This document shows, one piece after another, positions 35,604-43,288 of a stretch of 64,000 bases of DNA. Both the position numbers and the translations under genes were made by a program. Below the pieces are notes generated by a model. That model did no database searches, was not told the origin of the DNA, and was given only the letters and a program-made list of their open reading frames with translations. Position 1 is the first letter of the stretch. Every line of letters begins with the position of its first letter. Location: assembly GCF_001571405.1 (NCBI RefSeq), contig NZ_BCNX01000004.1, positions 62,001 through 126,000 of the forward strand, in the 5' to 3' direction. The DNA comes from Methanoculleus thermophilus (GTDB lineage: Archaea > Halobacteriota > Methanomicrobia > Methanomicrobiales > Methanoculleaceae).

Positions 35604-38043
35604 TTCTATGCAAGAGTCAGATATTCCGACAACCCTGGACGACTTTGGAAAGACCCGGATCGCCATCCACCAGGTCGAGTACAGCGTTGGTGTCGATACT
35701 CCGATCATCCATATCTTCGGCCGGGATCCTTTGGGGAATGCAGCGAGGATCGACGTCACCGATTTTCGGCCCTACTTCTACGCCCCCGTGGCGCAGGTGG
35801 ACAAAAAAGAACTCCCCCCGCTGATCGCCGAGGTGGAGTCGGAGAAGGTGTATTACTCCATCCGCGGCGAACCGTTGCGGCGGCTCTATACCCGGCGCCC
35901 AAGCGACGTGCGAGAGATCCGTGACCACTACCAGCCTCACTTTGAGGCAGACATCCCGTTTGCCACCCGATTCATGATAGACTGCGGTCTCTCCGCAGGC
36001 GTGGAACTCCCCGCCGGGGTCACCACCATAGACTACCGCGAACTCGTTCCGTGTGATGTTTCTGCTCCAGCACGCACCTGTATCATGGATATCGAGTGCG
36101 TGGACGAGAATGGTTTTCCTGAGGCTGAGCGTGACCCCATCATCTGCATCACCTGCTGGGACTCTTTTGATGAGGAGTATACAACCCTTCTCTGGCAGCC
36201 CGGCGGCGTGCCGGGCAGTGCACCCGTCGAGGATCCGCAGCTCCGCACCAATGAGCGTCACCGTGTCATCCGTTACCCGGACGAGAAGGCGATGCTTCTA
36301 GGGCTCATCGAGTACATCAGGGAACACGACCCGGACATCCTCTCAGGCTGGAACTTTGTGGAGTTCGATATCCCTTACATCCTGCAACGGATGGCTGTGC
36401 TCAAGCTCCGGGGCGAGGATCTCGCACGCCTACCCGGTCAGACCATGCGTGACGCCATTCGCGGACGGGCAATCTTCGATCTCCTCGCCGCCTACCGGAA
36501 GATGCACCAGGCCCAGAAGGAGTCCTACCGGCTCGATGCTATCGCCGAAGACGAACTCGGGGTGACGAAGATCCGCTACAGCGGAACGGTCACATCGCTC
36601 TGGCGCTCCGACCCTGCACGGCTTGTCGATTACAACTGCCGGGACGTCGAACTCTGTGTCGGGATCGATAAAAAGAACAATATCATCGAGTTTTACCGGG
36701 AGATCGCCCGGTATGTCGGATGCCCGCTCGATAGAACACTGAACTCGTCAAACGTCATCGATATCTACGTTCTTCGGAAGGCTTTTGGCAGGTTTGTCCT
36801 CCCCTCCAAGGGACTCGCCGCGGGGGACGAGTTTGAGGGCGCGACCGTCTTTGAACCGACCATCGGTCTACGGGAGAACGTGGTGGTCCTCGACTTAAAA
36901 TCACTCTACCCTATGGCGATGATGACGATCAACGCCTCGCCCGAGACGAAGAACCCGGACGGCGAACTGCGTGCTCCAAACGGTATCCGATTCTCCCGGG
37001 AGCCCGACGGATTGACGCGGAGCATCCTCTCAGAACTCCTCCGCGAGCGGGATGACCGTAAACGCCTGCGCAACCAGTATCCTTTCGGCTCCCCGGAGTA
37101 CGTCCTCTACGATCTCCAGCAGAACGTCCTGAAGGTGATCATGAACTCCTACTACGGGGTCTCGGGCTACGCCCGGTTCAGGCTCTATGACCGTGAGATC
37201 GGGTCCGCGGTCACCTCGGTCGGCCGGGCGATCATCCGGCACACCCGCAACGTCATCACCGATCTCGGCTATCAGGTCCTCTACGGTGACACCGACTCGT
37301 GTATGGTCGAGATGCCTCCGGGAACCCTCGAGGAGACCATCGCCCGGGCTAGGGCGATTGAGGCGCGGCTTAACGAGAGTTATGGCGACTTTGCGAGAGC
37401 TGAACTCGGTGCCGAGACACACTACTTCTCCATCAAGTTTGAGAAGGTCTACCGCCGCTTCTTCCAGGCAGGTAAGAAGAAGCGCTACGCCGGGCACCTG
37501 GTCTGGAAGGAGGGGAAAGACGTCGATGAGATCGATGTCGTCGGGTTCGAGATCCGGCGGAGCGACTCGCCGCAGATAACGCGGGAAGTGCAGCGAACCG
37601 TCATCGAGATGATCCTTCGCGGGGACGCATTTTCTGATATACAGAAGTACCTGCGTGATGTCATCAGGAAGTACCGCCGCGGGGAGTACTCGCTCGACGA
37701 GGTCGGTATCCCCGGCGGGATCGGGAAGAATCTGGATAACTACGAGAACGACGACGCCCATATCCGCGGCGCCAAGTACTCGAACAAGTATCTCGGGACC
37801 GACTTCAAGCGGGGCAGCAAGCCTAAACGCGTCTACATCAAGGCCGTCACGGCGAAGTACCCACGGACGGATGTGGTCTGTTTTGAGTACGCCGATCAGG
37901 TGCCGCCGGAGTTCGTCGTCGATTGGGAGACGATGCTCGAAAAGACGCTCAAAGGCCCTCTCTCACGGATCATCGAACCGCTTGGGTGGGACTGGCACGA
38001 CGTCGATCCTTCAAGAACGACGCTCTTTGATTTCGGGATGTAA
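35596..38043 (+). CDS. polB: family B DNA polymerase
   Basis: Replicative or repair DNA polymerase of 815 residues with 3'-5' exonuclease. The exonuclease motifs are MDIECVDENG and NFVEFDIPYI; the polymerase motifs are LDLKSLYPMAM (motif A), KVIMNSYYGVSGY (motif B) and YGDTDSCMV (motif C with both catalytic aspartates). The start at ATG 35596 overlaps the mdh stop (ATGGTTAA) and is preceded by AGGAG at normal spacing; the longer open frame to 35398 merely reads through mdh. An in-frame ATG at 35608 is an alternative. Family B enzymes coexist with the two-subunit polymerase D in Euryarchaeota. Confidence 0.96.
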   Translation: MVNSMQESDIPTTLDDFGKTRIAIHQVEYSVGVDTPIIHIFGRDPLGNAARIDVTDFRPYFYAPVAQVDKKELPPLIAEVESEKVYYSIRGEPLRRLYTRRPSDVREIRDHYQPHFEADIPFATRFMIDCGLSAGVELPAGVTTIDYRELVPCDVSAPARTCIMDIECVDENGFPEAERDPIICITCWDSFDEEYTTLLWQPGGVPGSAPVEDPQLRTNERHRVIRYPDEKAMLLGLIEYIREHDPDILSGWNFVEFDIPYILQRMAVLKLRGEDLARLPGQTMRDAIRGRAIFDLLAAYRKMHQAQKESYRLDAIAEDELGVTKIRYSGTVTSLWRSDPARLVDYNCRDVELCVGIDKKNNIIEFYREIARYVGCPLDRTLNSSNVIDIYVLRKAFGRFVLPSKGLAAGDEFEGATVFEPTIGLRENVVVLDLKSLYPMAMMTINASPETKNPDGELRAPNGIRFSREPDGLTRSILSELLRERDDRKRLRNQYPFGSPEYVLYDLQQNVLKVIMNSYYGVSGYARFRLYDREIGSAVTSVGRAIIRHTRNVITDLGYQVLYGDTDSCMVEMPPGTLEETIARARAIEARLNESYGDFARAELGAETHYFSIKFEKVYRRFFQAGKKKRYAGHLVWKEGKDVDEIDVVGFEIRRSDSPQITREVQRTVIEMILRGDAFSDIQKYLRDVIRKYRRGEYSLDEVGIPGGIGKNLDNYENDDAHIRGAKYSNKYLGTDFKRGSKPKRVYIKAVTAKYPRTDVVCFEYADQVPPEFVVDWETMLEKTLKGPLSRIIEPLGWDWHDVDPSRTTLFDFGM

Positions 38044-38044
38044 G

Positions 38045-38080
38045 AAAAATGGGTGGTCTCTTTACGCGAGACCCCTTTTT
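38045..38080. terminator. bidirectional terminator between polB and a convergent gene
   Basis: A GGTCTC/GAGACC hairpin (38055-38060 with 38068-38073) is flanked by T5 on the plus strand (38076-38080) and by T5 on the minus strand (38045-38049). It overlaps the last codons of the minus-strand gene. It could end transcripts from both sides. Confidence 0.5.
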
Positions 38081-38475
38081 GCGCGCACTTCCTGGATGAA
38101 CGCGCTCCTCTCGATATTCTTTGACCAGGCGATGCGGCCGTCGACGACCTGCCAGCTGGGCATCTCCATGATATCGATACCTTCCGGAACACAGGAGACA
38201 TCCGCCCCGCAGGGGACGACAAGGACTGCTTTATCGAACCTGCCGGAGTCTGCGGCATCCTGAAGGGCCTTAACTGCATTCACTGGAATCTCTGGCGCCA
38301 TCTTCACACTCACGGCCACGCGCTCCGTCTTGCCGGCGACCCGGCGGGAGAGCATACACTCCGGCTGCACGCTGCCGGCGGGGGACCATGTGAACTGCCA
38401 TCCCTCACCGGGGGGGAACCGCCGGATAAGGGTCTTCTGGACATCATGATATGTAGAATCCTTTATGCCACCCAT
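38062..38475 (-). CDS. hypothetical protein
   Basis: A 137-residue soluble protein I cannot assign. It has an N-terminal helix-like segment, a central beta-rich part with two cysteines, and a C-terminal stretch (KAVLVVPCGADVS ... GIDIMEMPSWQ) that resembles the core of restriction-like or Rossmann-type alpha/beta folds, but no catalytic motif is evident. ATG 38475 is preceded by a GAGGAT ribosome-binding site and is preferred over the start at 38631, whose extra 52 residues look non-native. It is convergent to polB with a shared terminator. Confidence 0.6.
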   Translation of the reverse strand: MGGIKDSTYHDVQKTLIRRFPPGEGWQFTWSPAGSVQPECMLSRRVAGKTERVAVSVKMAPEIPVNAVKALQDAADSGRFDKAVLVVPCGADVSCVPEGIDIMEMPSWQVVDGRIAWSKNIERSAFIQEVRAKRGLA

Positions 38476-38654
38476 ATCAATATCCTCTGCTTTACTGTAT
38501 GGTCTCTGTCGAATATAAGTATTGTAGTTCTTTTGTCTTCCCGGTAGTCCCCCTCCCAGATACCGGTGTGGCGACCGGTTCGGGCGATGTATGAGAAAAT
38601 CCCGAAGGAACACTTTTATGTTACTACCCATATTATTCGGCGGGGGTTGTCAGT

Positions 38655-39290
38655 ATGACAGAAGCCACACAGATGGAAGCCGGAGTTGTGGAGGCGTACG
38701 AGAGGCTGGCACGTGAGGTGCTGAATCGGCCGGAGAGCATTCCGAGTGCCATCCACAATCTCCTCCTCAAGCTTGCAGAGACCCATCCGGGAGCGGTGTA
38801 CTGGATTGTCCGGAAGTTCTACCAGGAGTATCTCCGGCTTTATGTCTCCGATACCGGGTACATCGGGATCGTAGACCGGTACGAGCCCGACCTGATGTAT
38901 CCGGGTGACATCGCTCTCTACATGGTGCCTGAGAGCCCGCAACCGGGAGATGTGGTCCAGATCTCTTTCACCGATAAGAACGAGGTGAGTGTCTACGTCA
39001 TTCATGGCCGGGTCCTCAGGTGCAACGATGACCGGTCGATACAGGTCGCGGATACCAGCACTGGAGAGGATTACAAGGTTGTCGACTGGAACATCCTCGG
39101 CAAACTGGTTAAAGTCATCCCGTTCGGAGCCGATGAATGGCAGGAGCTCTTCTCGGCATCCGGCGTCCCGAAGGAGTGGCTCACCACATCGATCGAGGAG
39201 AACATCAATTCGCTCCAGAACTCGGATGTTCGCGGGAGGGATGAGGCGATCGCCGAACTCAAGAGACGCCTTGCAGTCCTGATGAAGTGA
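38655..39290 (+). CDS. S24/S26-fold protein lacking the catalytic serine
   Basis: A 211-residue protein. Residues 75-150 follow the pattern of the LexA/signal-peptidase I fold: RYEPDLMYPGDIAL (compare SMEPTL-xx-GD-x-V of active enzymes), PQPGDVVQI, IHGRVLRC and a final VVDWNILGKLVKVI strand. The position of the nucleophile serine is Arg/Tyr, so proteolysis is unlikely. The N-terminal 60 residues are helical and the C-terminus has a charged helix pair. No transmembrane segment or DNA-binding domain is evident. A CTTTTATG element about 40 bases upstream may be its TATA box. The fold assignment is an inference from motif order only. Confidence 0.5.
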   Translation: MTEATQMEAGVVEAYERLAREVLNRPESIPSAIHNLLLKLAETHPGAVYWIVRKFYQEYLRLYVSDTGYIGIVDRYEPDLMYPGDIALYMVPESPQPGDVVQISFTDKNEVSVYVIHGRVLRCNDDRSIQVADTSTGEDYKVVDWNILGKLVKVIPFGADEWQELFSASGVPKEWLTTSIEENINSLQNSDVRGRDEAIAELKRRLAVLMK

Positions 39291-39423
39291 GGATTGAGTT
39301 ATCCGTTTTTTGCCGGGGGATGGGCGGGCCAATCTCCTCTCTCCTCACTCCAACGGGTATCAGTCGACTACCTGCCTTCTCGTTACACGAACCTTTTTGT
39401 GGCAAGTCTTCTATCCTTGCTGT

Positions 39424-40404
39424 ATGAAGCATCTGCTACTGATCATCCTCTCTCTGCTGCTCATTCCGTCAGGGGTCCAGGCGCTTACCTTTCTTGGCGG
39501 AGATCCGCTGGTGCTTGATACGCCCATCCCGGACGATGTGGTCGCCTCGGGTGGGTCTGTGACCGTCAAAGCCCCCGTAGATAGTCTGACGGTCGCGGGC
39601 GGTACGGTGACGGTGGATGCCCCCGTCCGGGGTGATGTCATTGCGGCAGGTGGCACCCTCGTTGTCAATGGTGACGTCGGCGGGAAGGTGCTCGCCGCCG
39701 GTGGTGAGATCGAGTTGAACGGAAATGCAACGAACGCTCTCATCACCGGTGGCACGGTCAGGATCGGCGAAGGTGGCGTCATCGAGCGTGACGCTTTCAT
39801 CAGTGCCGGAGAAGTCACCAACGCAGGATCGGTTCTCGGCAATCTCAGTGTCTCGGCCGGATCCTTCATCAACACCGGAACTGCCGGAAACGTCACGTTT
39901 GAAGAGCAGAGGAGCCCAGGACTCGCAATACCCGGGCTCTTCTCGATCCTTGTTGCAATCGGATTCCTGATCCTTGGGAATCTGCTGATCTGGGGATTCC
40001 CAGACCTGTTTGGTGCAGTGGTCCAGCAGATCGAGAGGAGCCCGGTCATTCTGACGATCGTCGGGTTTGTTGCGATCATTGTATCAGCGGTTCTCCTCCT
40101 CATCGTCGCGATCACGATCATCGGTCTCCCCATCGCGCTCGTTGGGGGCCTGCTCTTTATCGTCGCCATGCTGCTCTCGTCACTCTTTGTCGCATACGCC
40201 CTTGGAGACGTCATCATCACACGGACGAAGTGGAGGCCGGGACGTGTGTGGGTATTCGTCCTTGGGTTTGTGATTCTGCAGATCCTCATCCTCATTCCAC
40301 TGCTCGGGGCAATCGTTTGGATCATCGCGGTCAGCCTCGGTTACGGCGGGATCCTGTATGCGCTCAGGGGCGCCTATCCGTTCCGTGGGGGAGGGGCGGC
40401 GTAG
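39424..40404 (+). CDS. bactofilin-like membrane protein with signal peptide
   Basis: A 326-residue protein. It opens with a signal peptide (hydrophobic residues 3-15, cleavage near VQA). Residues 25-160 form a repetitive beta-helix of about 18-residue turns with the pattern V-x-G-x-V-x-AAGG-x-hydrophobic, as in bactofilins and polymer-forming cytoskeletal domains (DVIAAGGTLVVNGDVGGKVLAAGG). The rest contains about four or five transmembrane helices (from residue 175). It probably places a beta-helix outside the cell above a membrane domain. ATG 39424 gives the clean signal peptide; upstream codons from 39310 do not. Function unknown. Confidence 0.75.
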   Translation: MKHLLLIILSLLLIPSGVQALTFLGGDPLVLDTPIPDDVVASGGSVTVKAPVDSLTVAGGTVTVDAPVRGDVIAAGGTLVVNGDVGGKVLAAGGEIELNGNATNALITGGTVRIGEGGVIERDAFISAGEVTNAGSVLGNLSVSAGSFINTGTAGNVTFEEQRSPGLAIPGLFSILVAIGFLILGNLLIWGFPDLFGAVVQQIERSPVILTIVGFVAIIVSAVLLLIVAITIIGLPIALVGGLLFIVAMLLSSLFVAYALGDVIITRTKWRPGRVWVFVLGFVILQILILIPLLGAIVWIIAVSLGYGGILYALRGAYPFRGGGAA

Positions 40405-41087
40405 TCCTATTTTTGGTGGGTTTGTGGTGTGTGTTTGTGCCTGGCGGGGGGCGATGGCAAAAATGCGAATACAAAAACCCATGCACTGGACCGTGGGGGC
40501 ATCGCATTTTGGGGGGAGGGGACAGGGGAGGGGGATACTCCCCCCTCCCCACCAGACGGTGGTCGAACTCAGGGCGTTCCGCCCCTCATTCTCCCCGTCA
40601 GCCCCACCCCCCCTAATGCGATGTCCAGCGGGAATCCGTGGGGAATCCGTGCCAGGTGAAGCCACTGGATGCTAGTACATTTCAAGTTGTCCTGGACAGG
40701 GGGTTTTGAGGGACGACGCTCCACAGGGGCGGGGTTCGAGCACTGTTAGGTGCGAGTTGCGACGCACCAGAGGAGCGGAGTTTGAGAACCTGTGGGGCCC
40801 GAGGGGCATGCCTCCATGCCTCTACCTCATACCCAGACACCTGCGCTGCTCAAATACCTGCAGTTTCTGGAAGAACGCGTATTTCCCGGCAGGCGGTACT
40901 ATGTCTCAAAGGGCCACGCACCCCCTGGGTGGTGGAGGCTCCTTCCTTAGGCAGCGGTTGTTCATCATCCTCGGTACAAGGGAAGCAGTGCGTCAGGCGG
41001 CATTCCAGCAAAGACGGGGCCCGGGCACCTCTGGGCCCGTGCCCCCTCAAGACCCCATACATGCGAGTTGCAGTTCTCTTCATCGGT
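40405..41087. other. 683-base G-rich intergenic region
   Basis: No gene is supported in either strand. The left part is G/T-rich like the stretch at 12110-12260, and holds an inverted pair AAAATGCGA (about 40452-40460) and TCGCATTTT (about 40501-40509). A third copy of the core (AATGCGATG) is near 40616. The middle contains a GC-rich hairpin (GAGGGGCATGCCTCC, about 40800). It lies between the bactofilin-like gene and the end of the Rsm22-like gene, so both flanking genes end here. Confidence 0.4.
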
Positions 41088-42602
41088 CTACGCTGCCTCC
41101 ACCCCTTCCTCCACCGGGCATCCGACCGGCTCGATCCGGGTCCCCGGCAGGATGACAAGGTTGTATGCGCCATGATCCCGGTTGAAGCGGACGAGGACTC
41201 CGTAGAATTGGACGATTGCCCCATAGGTGAGCCCATCAAGTGCATCACGGTTTGCGCCGCGCAGCGTTGCCGGGATGATGGCGTAGGTCGGGTCTGCAGG
41301 CGTCCCGTCGCAGACCTTGTAGACCTTTGTTCGGGTATCGCCGAGGTTCCCGGACATCAGCGAAGCGACGACGTTGATCTTTCGATCCTGGTGGCGGCGG
41401 AGTTGAGAGAGCCGGGCGAACTTCGCTCCCGGCGGAACCCGGTAGGTGTGTTCCACTGTTCTATCCTTCCTGAGGAGCGCTGAGGAATACTTGATATCGA
41501 CGTTGACGAACCGATATCCGTCTTTTTCCGCACCAAGCCGCTCCATCAGCCGCGTGGGCCGGATATTGCCCTTCTGCTCGAATGTCCAGCACCGTGCGGG
41601 GTTGCAGGTAGCGCCCCAGATGAACGAGCAGGGGCTGTGGATGGAGAACCCCCGATCCGCGATTGCGCGCACAGTCTGGCGCATCATGGTCGAATTGGCA
41701 AGGTCCGCCGGCTCCACGATGACGATCGTTCCGTCGGGTGCGAGGCGTTCGGCTAGACCTGCGACGAGGTCGGCCCGCCGGTCGATATCGATGCGGCGGA
41801 GTTCGTTTAAGACATTTGAGAAGATCATGAGATCTATTCTATCGGGCAGGTCTGCGACGTCGAGCGCTCCGATGTCTCCTCGGATGGGTTTATTCACTCG
41901 CACAGCGTTCCCTTTCGATGCCGCAGCGGCGGGGACGAGAGCGTTGTAGGCCTCAAGGTGCTCCTCCGACTGTTCGACGGCGTAGATCTCGGCCGAACCG
42001 CCCCCGATCCGCCCGTAGAGGTCGATGATTGCGAGCGGGACGACCCCCGGCCCGGTGCCGAGATCGAGGATACGCATGTGGGGCTTCGCGAGCCCCTGGG
42101 TGATGATCTGCCAGAGAATATGCTCGAACTGCACCAGGTAGACGGGCGCGTGGTAGGCGAGGTAGCCGAGGACCGAGTACGCTTTCCGGTAACTTACCTC
42201 CCGCCCCTTCCAGTACTGGCTCTTCTGGGCGAGGATGGCGTTTGCCATCCGGTTGAGGACGACTGGATCGTCCCATGACTTGCCGGTCTTCTGCTCGATG
42301 TAGGCCTCGACCAATCTCTGGATGTAGTCCGGCACCCCGGGATCCCGGAAGAATGCAAGTTGCCGTTCCCGCCCGGCTTCGCCTGGCATGAACGGTTCGG
42401 CTTTTGGGCGGCGGCTGATCACGTAATCGTCGCCGGCAGATGTGATCGTGAGGTCGAGGTCGCCGAGGTGCAGGCGGATATCTTCGGCAAGATCTTTAAG
42501 CGACTGCCCGTGCTCCAGGTCTTTTTGCAATTCCGAGAGCCGGAACTCGGATCTCGCCTCTGCAAGGCGCTTAAGTGCTGCAACAGTATCCCGCTCGCTC
42601 AT
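41088..42602 (-). CDS. Rsm22/METTL17-like small-subunit ribosome methyltransferase
   Basis: A 504-residue protein. A SAM-binding Rossmann core holds LDLGTGPG at 179-186 and an acidic strand end AVEQSEEH (208-215). An insert carries Cys325, Cys333 and Cys338 in SPCSFIWGATCNPARCW, and Cys431 follows in the C-terminal beta domain; four cysteines of this spacing are a hallmark of the Rsm22 family, reported to bind an iron-sulfur cluster. In mitochondria the family aids small-subunit assembly. The first 110 residues are a helical extension. Catalytic activity is uncertain even in well-studied members. The gene stands alone. Confidence 0.85.
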   Translation of the reverse strand: MSERDTVAALKRLAEARSEFRLSELQKDLEHGQSLKDLAEDIRLHLGDLDLTITSAGDDYVISRRPKAEPFMPGEAGRERQLAFFRDPGVPDYIQRLVEAYIEQKTGKSWDDPVVLNRMANAILAQKSQYWKGREVSYRKAYSVLGYLAYHAPVYLVQFEHILWQIITQGLAKPHMRILDLGTGPGVVPLAIIDLYGRIGGGSAEIYAVEQSEEHLEAYNALVPAAAASKGNAVRVNKPIRGDIGALDVADLPDRIDLMIFSNVLNELRRIDIDRRADLVAGLAERLAPDGTIVIVEPADLANSTMMRQTVRAIADRGFSIHSPCSFIWGATCNPARCWTFEQKGNIRPTRLMERLGAEKDGYRFVNVDIKYSSALLRKDRTVEHTYRVPPGAKFARLSQLRRHQDRKINVVASLMSGNLGDTRTKVYKVCDGTPADPTYAIIPATLRGANRDALDGLTYGAIVQFYGVLVRFNRDHGAYNLVILPGTRIEPVGCPVEEGVEAA

Positions 42603-42691
42603 GGCGTACCAGCTCGGCGGGGTGGGTTATACAGGTTGCGGCGTTTGCAGATCTAGAAAGAGTTGGGTGTGGGGGCGTTCTCCCTTCCCGC

Positions 42692-43288
42692 TTAAGGCGT
42701 GCTGGGATTCAGTCCAGCCGCCTCTCGCCCGAGCCGGAAGGCCCGTACGTTGACCTCGACGGTCTTAGGCGGCACGCATATCCGGACCGCCTCTTCAAGG
42801 CTTTCAGGCTTGAGCGGGATCTTGCCCGACGCTGCCCCGAGCATAACGATGTTCTGCGAGAGGATGCTCCCCGCTTCCTCTGCGAGGGCTGCGGCATCGA
42901 TGCAGGTGACCTCGAGGTCGGCGAGTGCGGAGAGAATGCTCTCTTCATCGGGCACGTCTATGGCCTGCTGGTAGACCGATGTGGGGACCACCAGACGCCT
43001 GTTCACCACGAGCCTTCCGCCGGGCGGGAGGTAGTGGCGGTAGCGGAGGGCTTCGAGGAGGTCGAAGGCGATGAGAAGGTCGGCCGTTCCCGGGGCAATC
43101 AGGGACCCGAACTTCCCGTCGATCCGGACGTGGCTCTCCACCGATCCACCGCGCTGCGCCATACCATGGGTCTCGGCGCTCCGGACGGTACGGTTCTCGA
43201 GGATACACGCCTCGCCGAGGACGTTCGAGGCGAGGACCGTCCCCTGGCCTCCTATTCCCACGATCAGGATATCAAATGAAGACTTCAT
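42692..43288 (-). CDS. iorB: indolepyruvate ferredoxin oxidoreductase, beta subunit
   Basis: Gamma-type subunit of the 2-oxoacid:ferredoxin oxidoreductase family, 198 residues. The N-terminus DILIVGIGGQGTVLASNVLGEA and the following TVRSAETHGMAQRGGSVESHVRI are the family signature. With IorA it oxidatively decarboxylates aryl pyruvates from aromatic amino acids, or runs in reverse to make them. The ATG overlaps the iorA stop as ATGA (43285-43288). The longer frame to 43354 would only extend into iorA sequence. Confidence 0.95.
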   Translation of the reverse strand: MKSSFDILIVGIGGQGTVLASNVLGEACILENRTVRSAETHGMAQRGGSVESHVRIDGKFGSLIAPGTADLLIAFDLLEALRYRHYLPPGGRLVVNRRLVVPTSVYQQAIDVPDEESILSALADLEVTCIDAAALAEEAGSILSQNIVMLGAASGKIPLKPESLEEAVRICVPPKTVEVNVRAFRLGREAAGLNPSTP

